Below, piece by piece: positions 7,519 to 14,721 of a stretch of 45,907 bases of DNA. Under the pieces are notes generated by a model. It was not told the DNA's origin. It saw only the letters and a list, made by a program, of their open reading frames with translations, and did no database searches. The stretch is taken from positions 15,163 to 61,069 of the forward strand of contig DCUZ01000068.1 in NCBI GenBank assembly GCA_002327305.1. The letters are read 5' to 3'. Origin of the DNA: Holophagales bacterium UBA2201. GTDB lineage: Bacteria; Acidobacteriota; Thermoanaerobaculia; UBA2201. Numbering within the stretch: position 1 is the stretch's first letter; each line of letters starts with the position of its first letter. The translations under genes were made by a program, and so were the position numbers.

Positions 7519-8145
7519 CTATTCCGTCTTGTCCGGCCAGGGGCAAAGGTCGGCGAGGAAGCACTCCGGGCACTTGGGTTTTCTCGCCATGCAGAGGGTG
7601 CGGCCGTGGATGATGAGGAGCGTGGAAATCGCGTACCAGTCCTCCTTCTTGAAGTGTTTCATCAAGTCGGCCTCGACCTTTTCCGCGTCGGTCGCCTCGG
7701 ACAATCCCAGCCGGCCGGAGAGGCGCAGGACATGGGTGTCCACGATGACGCCGGCCACGACCCCGTGGGCCTGCGTCAGGACGCAGTTGGCCGTCTTGCG
7801 CCCCACGCCGGGGAGGGTGAGCATCGCCTCCATCGTTGCGGGGACCTTCCCCCCGAAGCGCTTGACGATGGCCTCGCACGCGCCCCGGATGTTTTTGGCC
7901 TTGTTGCGGAAGAAGCCGGTGGTGCGGATGTCCTCCTCCAGCTCCTCCTGCGGGACCGCGAGGTAGTCCGCGGCCTTCTTGTACTTCTTGAAGAGGCCGG
8001 GCGTGACCATGTTCACCCGTGCGTCGGTGCACTGGGCCGAAAGGATGGTGGCCACGAGCGACTCGAGGGGGTTCTCGAACTTCAAAAACGGTCCGCTCCA
8101 CTTGTACTCTTTTTTCAGTCGTTTGAGGATGATCGTCGCGCTCAT
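7519..8145 (-). CDS. nth: Endonuclease III
   Basis: A bifunctional base-excision repair glycosylase/AP lyase acting on oxidised pyrimidines. The 208-residue protein has the helix-hairpin-helix LPGVGRKTAN with the catalytic Lys (K117), the catalytic Asp in VDTHVLRL (D136) and a complete C-terminal iron-sulfur motif C185-x6-C192-x2-C195-x5-C201. Length is normal. The start at 8145 overlaps the polX stop (ATGA), so it is co-translated with the PHP/PolX gene. A longer frame upstream runs in the shadow of polX. Confidence 0.96.
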   Translation of the reverse strand: MSATIILKRLKKEYKWSGPFLKFENPLESLVATILSAQCTDARVNMVTPGLFKKYKKAADYLAVPQEELEEDIRTTGFFRNKAKNIRGACEAIVKRFGGKVPATMEAMLTLPGVGRKTANCVLTQAHGVVAGVIVDTHVLRLSGRLGLSEATDAEKVEADLMKHFKKEDWYAISTLLIIHGRTLCMARKPKCPECFLADLCPWPDKTE

Positions 8146-9776
8146 CGTTTCCCTCCGAAGAATTCTTCGATGGCCTCGGGGGGCCGGCAATTGAGGCAGT
8201 CCTTTTTCAGGAGAAGGCCCTTGCCCGCCATGAGTAGGCCCCATCGCATGTCGTCCAGGTGCGCCGCCGAGTGGGCATCGGGATTGATGACGATGGTGAC
8301 GCCGAGGGCCTGCGCCCGTGGCAGGAGCGACCAGTCCAGGTCGAGGCGGTGGGGGTTGGCGTTGAGCTCCACCGCCTTGCCGTGTTCGGCCGCCGCCTCC
8401 AGCACGGCCTCCATGTCGAGGTCGCACCCGTCACGTCCCAGGAGAAGGCGCCCGGTGGGATGGCCGAGGATCTTGAGGGACGGGTGGGCGAGGGCCCGAA
8501 GGAGGCGCGCGTTCTGCGCCTCCCGCTTCAGGTTGAAGTGGGAGTGGATGGAGCCCACCACGTAGTCGAGTTCCGCCAGGATTGCGTCGGGATAGTCGAG
8601 CGTCCCGTCCGGGTGGATGTCGCTCTCGACGCCGTGGAGGAGGCGGAAGCCGGGATCGGCGGCGTTGAGAACCCGGATGGCCCGCCCCTGTTCTATCAGC
8701 CGTTCCGGCTCGAGGCCGCGGGCGTAGCGGGCGGAGCGGCTGTGGTCGGCGATGCCCAGGAAACGCCACTGCCGCGCCTTCGCCGCCGCCCGCATCTCCT
8801 CCAGCGTTGAGGCCCCGTCGCTGGCCACGGTGTGGTTGTGGAAACACCCGCACAGGTCCTCCCACGATACGACCTCGCCCAGTCGTCCGGTCCGCGCCAG
8901 CTCCACCTCTCCAATTCCTTCGCGCATCTGGGGGGGGATCCACGGCAGGCCCACCGCGGCGTAGAGGGCCTCCTCGGTGGGAGCGTTTTCCGGCAGGGGG
9001 CCCAGGGCCCGCACCTGCTCCACATGGGCCGCGCTTCCGGTCAGGAAGAAGTGGTCCACGGCCATCCGCCCGGAAGGGAGGTGGACGCGGACCGGTGTCC
9101 CCGTGCCGGGATGGACTGCCGAAAGGATCACCCCATCCTTCGAGAATTTCCATCCCAGCGCCTGTTCGATCCGCTCGGGGGTCGCCATCGGCGCGGCGAG
9201 AAATTCCAGGATCTCCACGACCGGCAGACGGCGGCGCAGGCCGCCGGCCTCCAATAGGCCGGGGCTTTTGCGAAGGATCTCCGCGGCGGCCTCCACCGCC
9301 TCGTCGAGGAGGAGGCACCCCCGGGTCCGCTCCATCCGTTCCAGTTGCACCCGGAGTTTTTCCTGGGTCTTGGGGCCGAAGCCGGGGAGGTCGACGAGGC
9401 GGTTCTCGTAAATGGCGTAGCGCAGTTCGCCGAGGGAGCCGATCTTCAACTCGTCGAAGAGCAGTTTGACCTTCTTCGGCCCCAACCCGGGCACCCCCAG
9501 GAGGTCGGGCAGGCCGGGCGGGAATGCGGCCTTCAATTCGTCGAGGAGAGGGTGGCCGGCGTCCGAGGCCAGGGCGGCCACAACCCCCGCCAGCGATTCC
9601 CCGATTCCCCGGACCCCGGTCAGGGTCCCGGCGGCGAGGCGCTCGTCGAAATCGGGCAGGGAGGGGACGAGACGGGCCGCGTTGGCGAAGGCGCGCACCT
9701 TGAAGGGGTTCTCCCCCTTCACCTCCAGAAGGTCGGCAATCCGTTCCAGGGCCCGCCCGATGGCTTTCTTGTCCAT
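8142..9776 (-). CDS. polX: PolX-family protein with PHP domain and degenerate polymerase active site
   Basis: A 544-residue protein with the PolX order: an N-terminal 8-kDa-like domain with helix-hairpin-helix motifs (GVRGIGESLAG, GVPGLGPKKVK), a palm region and a C-terminal PHP phosphoesterase domain. The PHP metal ligands look intact: HNH at 313-315, ADHSRS, GVESDIHPDG, SIHSHF, GHPTGR, NANPHRLD and NPDAHS. The palm motif that normally reads GSLRR...GDxD here reads GGLRR...EILEF (about 178-192), and the later VDLR strand reads VRVH, so all three catalytic Asp appear lost. The protein is probably a 3'-5' exonuclease or AP endonuclease without polymerase activity. Start chosen at MDKKAIG, the usual PolX N-terminus. 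Confidence 0.9.
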   Translation of the reverse strand: MDKKAIGRALERIADLLEVKGENPFKVRAFANAARLVPSLPDFDERLAAGTLTGVRGIGESLAGVVAALASDAGHPLLDELKAAFPPGLPDLLGVPGLGPKKVKLLFDELKIGSLGELRYAIYENRLVDLPGFGPKTQEKLRVQLERMERTRGCLLLDEAVEAAAEILRKSPGLLEAGGLRRRLPVVEILEFLAAPMATPERIEQALGWKFSKDGVILSAVHPGTGTPVRVHLPSGRMAVDHFFLTGSAAHVEQVRALGPLPENAPTEEALYAAVGLPWIPPQMREGIGEVELARTGRLGEVVSWEDLCGCFHNHTVASDGASTLEEMRAAAKARQWRFLGIADHSRSARYARGLEPERLIEQGRAIRVLNAADPGFRLLHGVESDIHPDGTLDYPDAILAELDYVVGSIHSHFNLKREAQNARLLRALAHPSLKILGHPTGRLLLGRDGCDLDMEAVLEAAAEHGKAVELNANPHRLDLDWSLLPRAQALGVTIVINPDAHSAAHLDDMRWGLLMAGKGLLLKKDCLNCRPPEAIEEFFGGKR

Positions 9777-9819
9777 TCGGAACACTTTAGCACGGGGGGG
9801 GCGGGACGGCAAGATGGAC

Positions 9820-9903
9820 GGAAGGTGGAAGGCGGAAGGCGGAAGGCGGAAGTCGGAAGGCGGTAGTCCGCAGCCGGTAGACAGTAGCCAGCAGCCGGCG
9901 TGG
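9820..9903. repeat. Heptad array between divergent genes
   Basis: Twelve 7-bp units in register: GGAAGGT, three GGAAGGC, GGAAGTC, GGAAGGC, GGTAGTC, CGCAGCC, GGTAGAC, AGTAGCC, AGCAGCC, GGCGTGG. It lies between polX (-) and the phospholipase-D gene (+), so this array is at two 5' ends, unlike most others. Confidence 0.85.
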
Positions 9904-9969
9904 ACAAGGCCCCCCTAAAGGGTCCGGTGGATTCAGCCTTCCAACTCTGGGATAATCGTACTCCGGACC

Positions 9970-11079
9970 ATGGAAAACGCCTTCGCCTACCGCTTCCACG
10001 CCACCACGCGCGACGCCTGGCAGGCCATGGCCGCGGCCATCGCCGCAGCCCGCCGCTCGATCTTCTGGGAGGTCTACATTTTTCTGGATGACGCCGAGGG
10101 ACGGCCCTTTGTGGACCTGCTGTGCGAGCGGGCGCGGGCCGGTGTGGAGGTGCGCCTCGTGCTGGATGCCGTGGGCAGTTTCTCTTTCTCACGCAAGGCC
10201 GTGGGGCGGCTGGAGGCGGCGGGGGTTTCAGTGGAATTCTTCAACCGCCTCGCCCGGAATCAACGCTCCCTGGTGGAATGGATGCGCGCCGTGTGGCGGC
10301 GCAGCCATGGCAAGGTGCTGATCGTGGACGAAGAGCGGGCGTTCCTCGGTGGCGTCAATATTACCAGCGGGGCGGCCGGTTGGCTGGACCTCCAGTTGGA
10401 GGTGGGGGGGCCCATGGCCGCGCGCCTGGCCTATGACTTTGCCCGCGGCTTCGTGGCGGCGGGCGGCGACCCGGCGCGGGTGGAGCGTATCCTGCGCCCC
10501 TCATTTCCCGGGAGGTCGAGCCAGTGGCAGGAGCGCGTCCGCTTCGTCCTGGGGGTGCCGCGGCGCCTCTCCCGCCGCTCCAAGGTCAAGCGCCTCTTTC
10601 ATCATGCCCTGGAGCTGGCCAATGAAGATGTGATCATCGCCACCCCCTATCTCGCGCCCGACCGGGGCCTCCTGCGGGGCATCCGGAGGGCTTCGGCCCG
10701 CGGCGTCCGGGTCACCCTCCTCCTGCCGAGGCGCACCGACCTGGCCCTGATGCGGTGGGTCAACGCCGTATTCTACCGTCCGGTCCTCCGGTGCGGGGCC
10801 GCTCTGGTGCTTCTGCCCCAGATGAACCACGCCAAGGCCGCGGTGGCCGATGACACCTTCGGTATGGTGGGGAGCGCCAACCTCACCCCGCGCTCCTTTC
10901 ACATCAATCGCGAGGCCGTCCTGGTGTTTGAGGAGGCCCACATGGTGGCCGATCTCAGAGCCATCCTCGAGCGGTGGCGCGCCGAAGGGACGCCTCTGCG
11001 GACATCGGACCTGCCGCGGCCATCGCTGTGGACGCGGCTCCGCCGCTGGGCGGTCGAGCGGATCCGGGGGTGGCTGTGA
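9970..11079 (+). CDS. Phospholipase D family cardiolipin synthase-like protein
   Basis: A 369-residue protein with two complete HKD motifs, H113-K115-D120 in SHGKVLIVD and H287-K289-D294 in NHAKAAVAD, each followed by the usual GGxNI/GSANL segment. The layout (EVYIFLDDAEG, then ARAGVEVRLVLDAVGS) fits bacterial cardiolipin synthases that condense phosphatidylglycerol. It lacks the two N-terminal membrane helices of ClsA and so resembles ClsB-like, membrane-peripheral forms. There is no Shine-Dalgarno sequence before the ATG, and GATAAT at 9951-9956 would give a very short leader. A heptad array begins 2 bp after the stop. Confidence 0.88.
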   Translation: MENAFAYRFHATTRDAWQAMAAAIAAARRSIFWEVYIFLDDAEGRPFVDLLCERARAGVEVRLVLDAVGSFSFSRKAVGRLEAAGVSVEFFNRLARNQRSLVEWMRAVWRRSHGKVLIVDEERAFLGGVNITSGAAGWLDLQLEVGGPMAARLAYDFARGFVAAGGDPARVERILRPSFPGRSSQWQERVRFVLGVPRRLSRRSKVKRLFHHALELANEDVIIATPYLAPDRGLLRGIRRASARGVRVTLLLPRRTDLALMRWVNAVFYRPVLRCGAALVLLPQMNHAKAAVADDTFGMVGSANLTPRSFHINREAVLVFEEAHMVADLRAILERWRAEGTPLRTSDLPRPSLWTRLRRWAVERIRGWL

Positions 11080-11081
11080 TC

Positions 11082-11116
11082 CACAGCCGGTAGCCGGTAG
11101 TCCGTAGCCCGAAGAT
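11082..11116. repeat. Heptad array 3' of the phospholipase-D gene
   Basis: Units CACAGCC, GGTAGCC, GGTAGTC, CGTAGCC, CGAAGAT in 7-bp register, beginning 2 bp after a stop codon. It is the left part of a composite repeat whose core (11113-11149) recurs inverted at 25494-25530. Confidence 0.75.
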
Positions 11117-11149
11117 GGAGCGGGAGCGTAACCCTTGGCGGGCATTTTG
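11113..11149 (+). repeat. 37-bp composite-repeat core, copy A
   Basis: It begins AGATGGAGCGGGAGCG and ends GCGGGCATTTTG. The reverse complement of 25494-25530 matches it over the full 37 bp with no gap and about eight substitutions. In both copies GTAGTCCGTAG heptads lie directly to the left. Confidence 0.7.
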
Positions 11150-11169
11150 GGCGAACTTTGGGTCCAAAC

Positions 11170-11232
11170 CAAAGACGATAAACGAGAGACAAAAAACGAA
11201 GAACGAGGCACCAAGAACGAAGAACGGGAACC
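11170..11232. repeat. Heptad array of NNNNNAC units
   Basis: Nine units in register: CAAAGAC, GATAAAC, GAGAGAC, AAAAAAC, GAAGAAC, GAGGCAC, CAAGAAC, GAAGAAC, GGGAACC. It ends 16 bp past the stop of the SUFU-domain gene on the minus strand. Confidence 0.8.
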
Positions 11233-11248
11233 CCTTCGTGGGAGCCGG

Positions 11249-11839
11249 CTAAATCAGCGAAGGCCTGGTCGGATCAAGGAAGGGGGGAGGATCGGCCGAC
11301 TTCAGGCGGGCGAGAATATCCTCCCGGCCGGCTTGCGCCGCCTTCCATTCCGGGACCGCCAATAGCGCCGCCCACAGGAAGCGCACTTCGCTGCCGTTCG
11401 TGTAGCGGCGCACCTCGAACCCGGGCCATTCCCGGACCGGAGGGAGGAGCATCAGGTGGCGGGCCCGGGCGTCGGCGGGGATGGCGGGATCGATATCGAG
11501 GGCGTTCACCGGCCTCCCCTCGGTCCAATTCCAGCCGGGGTCGGCCATGGCCCGCGCCAGGGCCTGCATGAACCGCACCGAGAAGGCCTCTCCGCTCACC
11601 GATTCGGTGTAGGCCAGCACCTCCACGGCGGGAAAGGTGGCCCGCCCGCTGGGCGAGAAAAGGGACAGGTCGCTGAGGCCGTCGGTGGCCAGGGTGTAGT
11701 AGTTCCGCCCCTTGAGGGGATTGGGCGGGAAGACGCAAAGGTCCACGAAGGGCGACTCCTCCACCCCCGCGCCGAGGGTGAAGGAGGAACCCATGAACCG
11801 CTCGTAGTGGGCCAGGCGCACCTCTTTTCTGGCCTGCAT
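11249..11839 (-). CDS. SUFU (suppressor of fused)-like domain protein
   Basis: A 196-residue cytoplasmic protein resembling the SUFU domain family (PF05076 type): the strand VDLCVFPPNP, the segment YYTLATDGLSDLSL and the FPAVEVLAYTE strand in the expected order, followed by an AMADPGW segment and a C-terminal YTNGSEVRFLWAALL region. In bacteria such domains often occur in immunity-like or cell-surface contexts, and their function is mostly unknown. The start is uncertain: ATG 11839 gives MQARKEV, while an upstream ATG at 11905 would add 22 residues; neither has a well-placed ribosome-binding site. It follows the CreD-like gene in the same direction. Confidence 0.7.
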   Translation of the reverse strand: MQARKEVRLAHYERFMGSSFTLGAGVEESPFVDLCVFPPNPLKGRNYYTLATDGLSDLSLFSPSGRATFPAVEVLAYTESVSGEAFSVRFMQALARAMADPGWNWTEGRPVNALDIDPAIPADARARHLMLLPPVREWPGFEVRRYTNGSEVRFLWAALLAVPEWKAAQAGREDILARLKSADPPPFLDPTRPSLI

Positions 11840-11949
11840 GGTCAGCAGGTCCGAGGCTCCGGAGGAAGACCGCCCTTTGGATGGCTGAAATAGAGATATG
11901 CGCATAAGATATGTATAAAGATGATAATGCTTTGGGAGACGAAATAATT

Positions 11950-11964
11950 CCCCGTTTCCCGGGG
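11950..11964 (-). terminator. Possible terminator after the CreD-like gene
   Basis: Directly past the stop codon the minus strand has CCCCG-5-nt loop-CGGGG followed by AATTATTTC. The stem is short and the T-run is interrupted, so this is a weak intrinsic terminator at best. Confidence 0.4.
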
Positions 11965-13212
11965 TCACGCATGGGCGGCCTGTCGGAAGGCCCGGGACCG
12001 GGCCGTCACCTGCATGACGATGAACAGCGTCAATATCGCCCCGACCGTCACGATCAGCCCGGTGTACCCCTCGTAGAAGTGGGAGTAGGAAAACAGGACC
12101 AGGTAGACGATCTGGGCCCCGGCGGCTTCCCGGAAGGCGAAGCGGGTCCCCAGCACGAGCCGCAGATAAGTGACCACCAAAAACACCGACACCGCCGCCG
12201 CGATGAAGAAGGCCAGATGGAGGTCTAGATGGTCCACCAGGTAGGTGAAGAGGAGGTGGAAGGCGAAGAAGGCGCACCCGAGGAAGAAATGGTGCTCGGC
12301 GGACAGCGGCGTCCCCCGCACGTGGGTGAAGATGAAGAGGACGAAGAAGAAGAACAGGAGGCACACGGGGGCGAAGAAGGTGATGCGGGCCGCGAAGGGG
12401 CCGGGGTTGGTCCTGCGCGGCATGGCCACGCCGATGCCGGTGCCGGCCATCAGGTTGTCGTAGGCCCACTCCAACCGCCAGCCGCCCCCCCCGGGGGTCT
12501 TGACGGTGGGGGAGAGCGATCCGTCGGGGAAATCCACCTCGGTGAAGTCGGTGGTGAGGGCCAGGGAGAAGTCCCTTACGCTGCCCGATTCGGAAGAGGT
12601 GTCGAACTTGTACATCCACCGGTCCTGGCCGAAGGAGCGGTAGGCGATCCTCACCTGCGCCTCCTCGCCGGAGGCCAGGGTGAGGGTGCACAGCACCGCC
12701 CCGTCGCTCACCTTCACCGGGGCCTCTTGGCCGTCCACTTCGAAGGCGAAGGCGTCGTAGATGCCGTCCCGGTCCGGGAGGGGAAAGCGGACCGTGTGCT
12801 CCGCCGGGGCGGGTTCGGCATTGCGGAACGCGTAGGTCCCCTCGAAGTCCACCGTGTAGGTGGCGTACCACAGGAGCCCCTTGCGCCTCTGGTCCAATTC
12901 CAGGTCGGCCGCCACCCGTGACGACTCCAGCGCCGCGGTCCCGCACAGCTCCCGCCTGACCGGCTTGGTCACCGTCACCACAGCCCCCGTCTGGGCGTCT
13001 TTCTGGCGCGATTCCTCAAGCTCCACCACGGTCCTTCGCCAGGTCACCGCGGGAGGCGACTGCGTCTGGGGATTCCCCCAGAGTTTGCCCACCTTGCCGC
13101 GCAGGACCGAATCGGTCTCCTGTGTGCGCACCCACACCGTCCCCCCCAGGACCATCCACGCCGCTGCCACGCACAACCAGACTGCCAGCATCGCCATGAA
13201 CCGTTTGACCAT
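11965..13212 (-). CDS. creD: CreD-like inner-membrane protein
   Basis: A 415-residue membrane protein: one N-terminal helix (about 5-25), a large periplasmic domain (about 26-290) and five or so C-terminal helices. The C-terminal part (LSAEHHFFLGCAFFAFHLLFTYLV type segments, then a LDLHLAFFIAAAV helix and a SHFYEGYTGLIV loop) follows the pattern of CreD, the envelope protein controlled by CreBC in enterobacteria. A perfect AAGGAGG stands 6 nt before the ATG; the longer frame upstream is not needed. A histidine kinase and response regulator lie nearby (14707-16827). CreD identity is by topology and context and is moderately sure. Confidence 0.7.
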   Translation of the reverse strand: MVKRFMAMLAVWLCVAAAWMVLGGTVWVRTQETDSVLRGKVGKLWGNPQTQSPPAVTWRRTVVELEESRQKDAQTGAVVTVTKPVRRELCGTAALESSRVAADLELDQRRKGLLWYATYTVDFEGTYAFRNAEPAPAEHTVRFPLPDRDGIYDAFAFEVDGQEAPVKVSDGAVLCTLTLASGEEAQVRIAYRSFGQDRWMYKFDTSSESGSVRDFSLALTTDFTEVDFPDGSLSPTVKTPGGGGWRLEWAYDNLMAGTGIGVAMPRRTNPGPFAARITFFAPVCLLFFFFVLFIFTHVRGTPLSAEHHFFLGCAFFAFHLLFTYLVDHLDLHLAFFIAAAVSVFLVVTYLRLVLGTRFAFREAAGAQIVYLVLFSYSHFYEGYTGLIVTVGAILTLFIVMQVTARSRAFRQAAHA

Positions 13213-13356
13213 GGGAACCTCCTTGAATGAATTTTCACGGCCAGCATACGCGGCGGTTGCGGCGAAACGATGGAGGGATTGTGGCGGGAATGTGGCGGTG
13301 CTTCGGCGGCGCAGGAACCCGCGGGGATGGTTGGGAGCAAAATCCTCCGGCATGGG

Positions 13357-13385
13357 TTGCGAGAGTCCCCGGACGGGCCTATAAT
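13357..13385 (+). promoter_or_regulatory. Sigma-70-type promoter for the secreted SGNH-like gene
   Basis: TTGCGA (13357-13362), a 17-bp spacer, then TATAAT (13380-13385), 22 bp before the start codon and followed by the GAAGGAGG ribosome-binding site. Confidence 0.75.
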
Positions 13386-13407
13386 ATTCCATAGCGAAGG
13401 AGGCATT

Positions 13408-14388
13408 ATGCGCAATGCAGGGTTCGTTCTGATCTTGGGCCTCGGGCTAATGCTGGCGCCGGGTGTGCAGGGTGCCGACAATCCCGCCCCCCCGGCCTCG
13501 CCCGTCAAACTGATCTTCATCCACCACTCCTGCGGCGAGAACTGGCTCACCGACGAGAACGGCGCCCTCGGTCTGGCCCTGATGGAAAACAATTATTTCG
13601 TCAGCGACACCAATTACGACTGGGGGCCGGACAATGTGGGCTACACCACCGACATCGGGCACTGGTGGCGCTGGTTCCGCTCCCCCGACAGCCCGACCTT
13701 TTTGGAGGCGCTGTTCGCCGAGAGCGGGCAGAACTCGTGGTACACGCGGATGGAGGACGATCCCGGGGGCGGGAACCGGATCGTCATGTTCAAGTCCTGC
13801 TTCCCGAACTCCGCTCTGCAGGGGGATCCGGACGATCCCGTACCCGCCATCGAGGACAACCCGCTGAAGGGGATGGATGCCTGGTCGGAATACCACACCG
13901 TGGCAAACGCCAAGGGGATCTACATCGATCTGCTGGAGTACTTCAAGACCCGCCAGGACAAGCTGTTCATCTCCGTCACCGCCCCACCGCTCTATGATGC
14001 GGCTTATTCATCGAATGCCAGGGCGTTCAACCAGTGGCTGGTCAACGACTGGCTTGTGGGGTACCCGTACGCCAACGTCGCCGTGTACGACTTCTACAAT
14101 GTGATGACCACGAACGGCGGGACCTCCGACACCAACGACCTGGGGCGCGAGACCGGCAACCACCACCGCTGGTGGAACGGGGGGCTCCAGCACAAGACCG
14201 ACGGCGACAACGATGGCAATCCCAATGTGTCCGAATATCCCACCGACCCCTGGGGCGACGACCACCCCACCCGAGCCGGCAACCTCAAGGCCACCGGCGA
14301 GTTCCCGCAGGTCCTGAATGTCTTCTACAACCGGTGGAAGGGGACCACTGAACGCTCCCACGGGCGCCCCGTCGCGCCGCCTAACTGA
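13408..14388 (+). CDS. Secreted SGNH-hydrolase-like protein
   Basis: A 326-residue exported protein: signal peptide at residues 1-23 (hydrophobic GFVLILGLGLML, probable cleavage near VQG-A). After it comes the strand KLIFIHHSCGENWL, where an SGNH hydrolase would place its first block, and later VMFKSCFPNSAL, KLFISVTAPPLYD and a C-terminal WGDDHPTRAGN. The final Asp/His pair resembles the DxxH block of the SGNH/GDSL fold, but the nucleophile would have to be Ser in HHSCG. I cannot name the family or substrate. GAAGGAGG lies 6 nt before the ATG. It has its own promoter and points away from the CreD-like gene. Confidence 0.65.
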   Translation: MRNAGFVLILGLGLMLAPGVQGADNPAPPASPVKLIFIHHSCGENWLTDENGALGLALMENNYFVSDTNYDWGPDNVGYTTDIGHWWRWFRSPDSPTFLEALFAESGQNSWYTRMEDDPGGGNRIVMFKSCFPNSALQGDPDDPVPAIEDNPLKGMDAWSEYHTVANAKGIYIDLLEYFKTRQDKLFISVTAPPLYDAAYSSNARAFNQWLVNDWLVGYPYANVAVYDFYNVMTTNGGTSDTNDLGRETGNHHRWWNGGLQHKTDGDNDGNPNVSEYPTDPWGDDHPTRAGNLKATGEFPQVLNVFYNRWKGTTERSHGRPVAPPN

Positions 14389-14706
14389 TATCTGGGGATG
14401 ATCACCGCAGGTTTTTTTTAAGCTTGTTGTTGGGGCTTGTCGTGCTTCTTGTTTTTTGAAGAGGGCGGAGGATGCTCTCTTTACGTGGCCATTCGATCGC
14501 AAATGCAGAAATGCTAATAGCAATGTGGACGGGTGGGAAAAGTGGCTTTTCCGGCCTTCGCGGAAAATCGCACAATTCTATGGTCGAGGGACGAACCTGC
14601 TGGGGTAGATCAAACACATTCATGACCTCGTGAAATCTTGTTGGACGGGTGGGGGAACTTGAAACTCGAAACTCGCAACTATGGTTGGGCGGGGGCCTCT
14701 GAACTC
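14389..14706. other. 318-bp interval between convergent genes
   Basis: It contains the terminator at 14392-14419, about 230 bp of more AT-rich sequence in which I see no gene, RNA or repeat, and the start of a heptad array at 14655. Confidence 0.6.
14392..14419 (+). terminator. Rho-independent terminator
   Basis: An imperfect stem (CTG.GG..TGATCA..CC.CAG) is followed by G and eight T at 14412-14419, just after the stop of the secreted-protein gene. Confidence 0.6.
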
Positions 14707-14721
14707 TCAACTCTGAACTGA
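14655..14721. repeat. Two heptad blocks, the second over the kinase stop codon
   Basis: GAACTTG, AAACTCG, AAACTCG, CAACTAT at 14655-14682 and GAACTCT, CAACTCT, GAACTGA at 14701-14721. The second block contains the TGA stop and encodes the last residues (SVQS) of the histidine kinase. Confidence 0.75.

Noticed and set aside
5129..7966. Plus-strand open frame of 945 codons opposite the helicase and nth
   Set aside because: Shadow frame; the minus strand encodes complete helicase and endonuclease III motifs.
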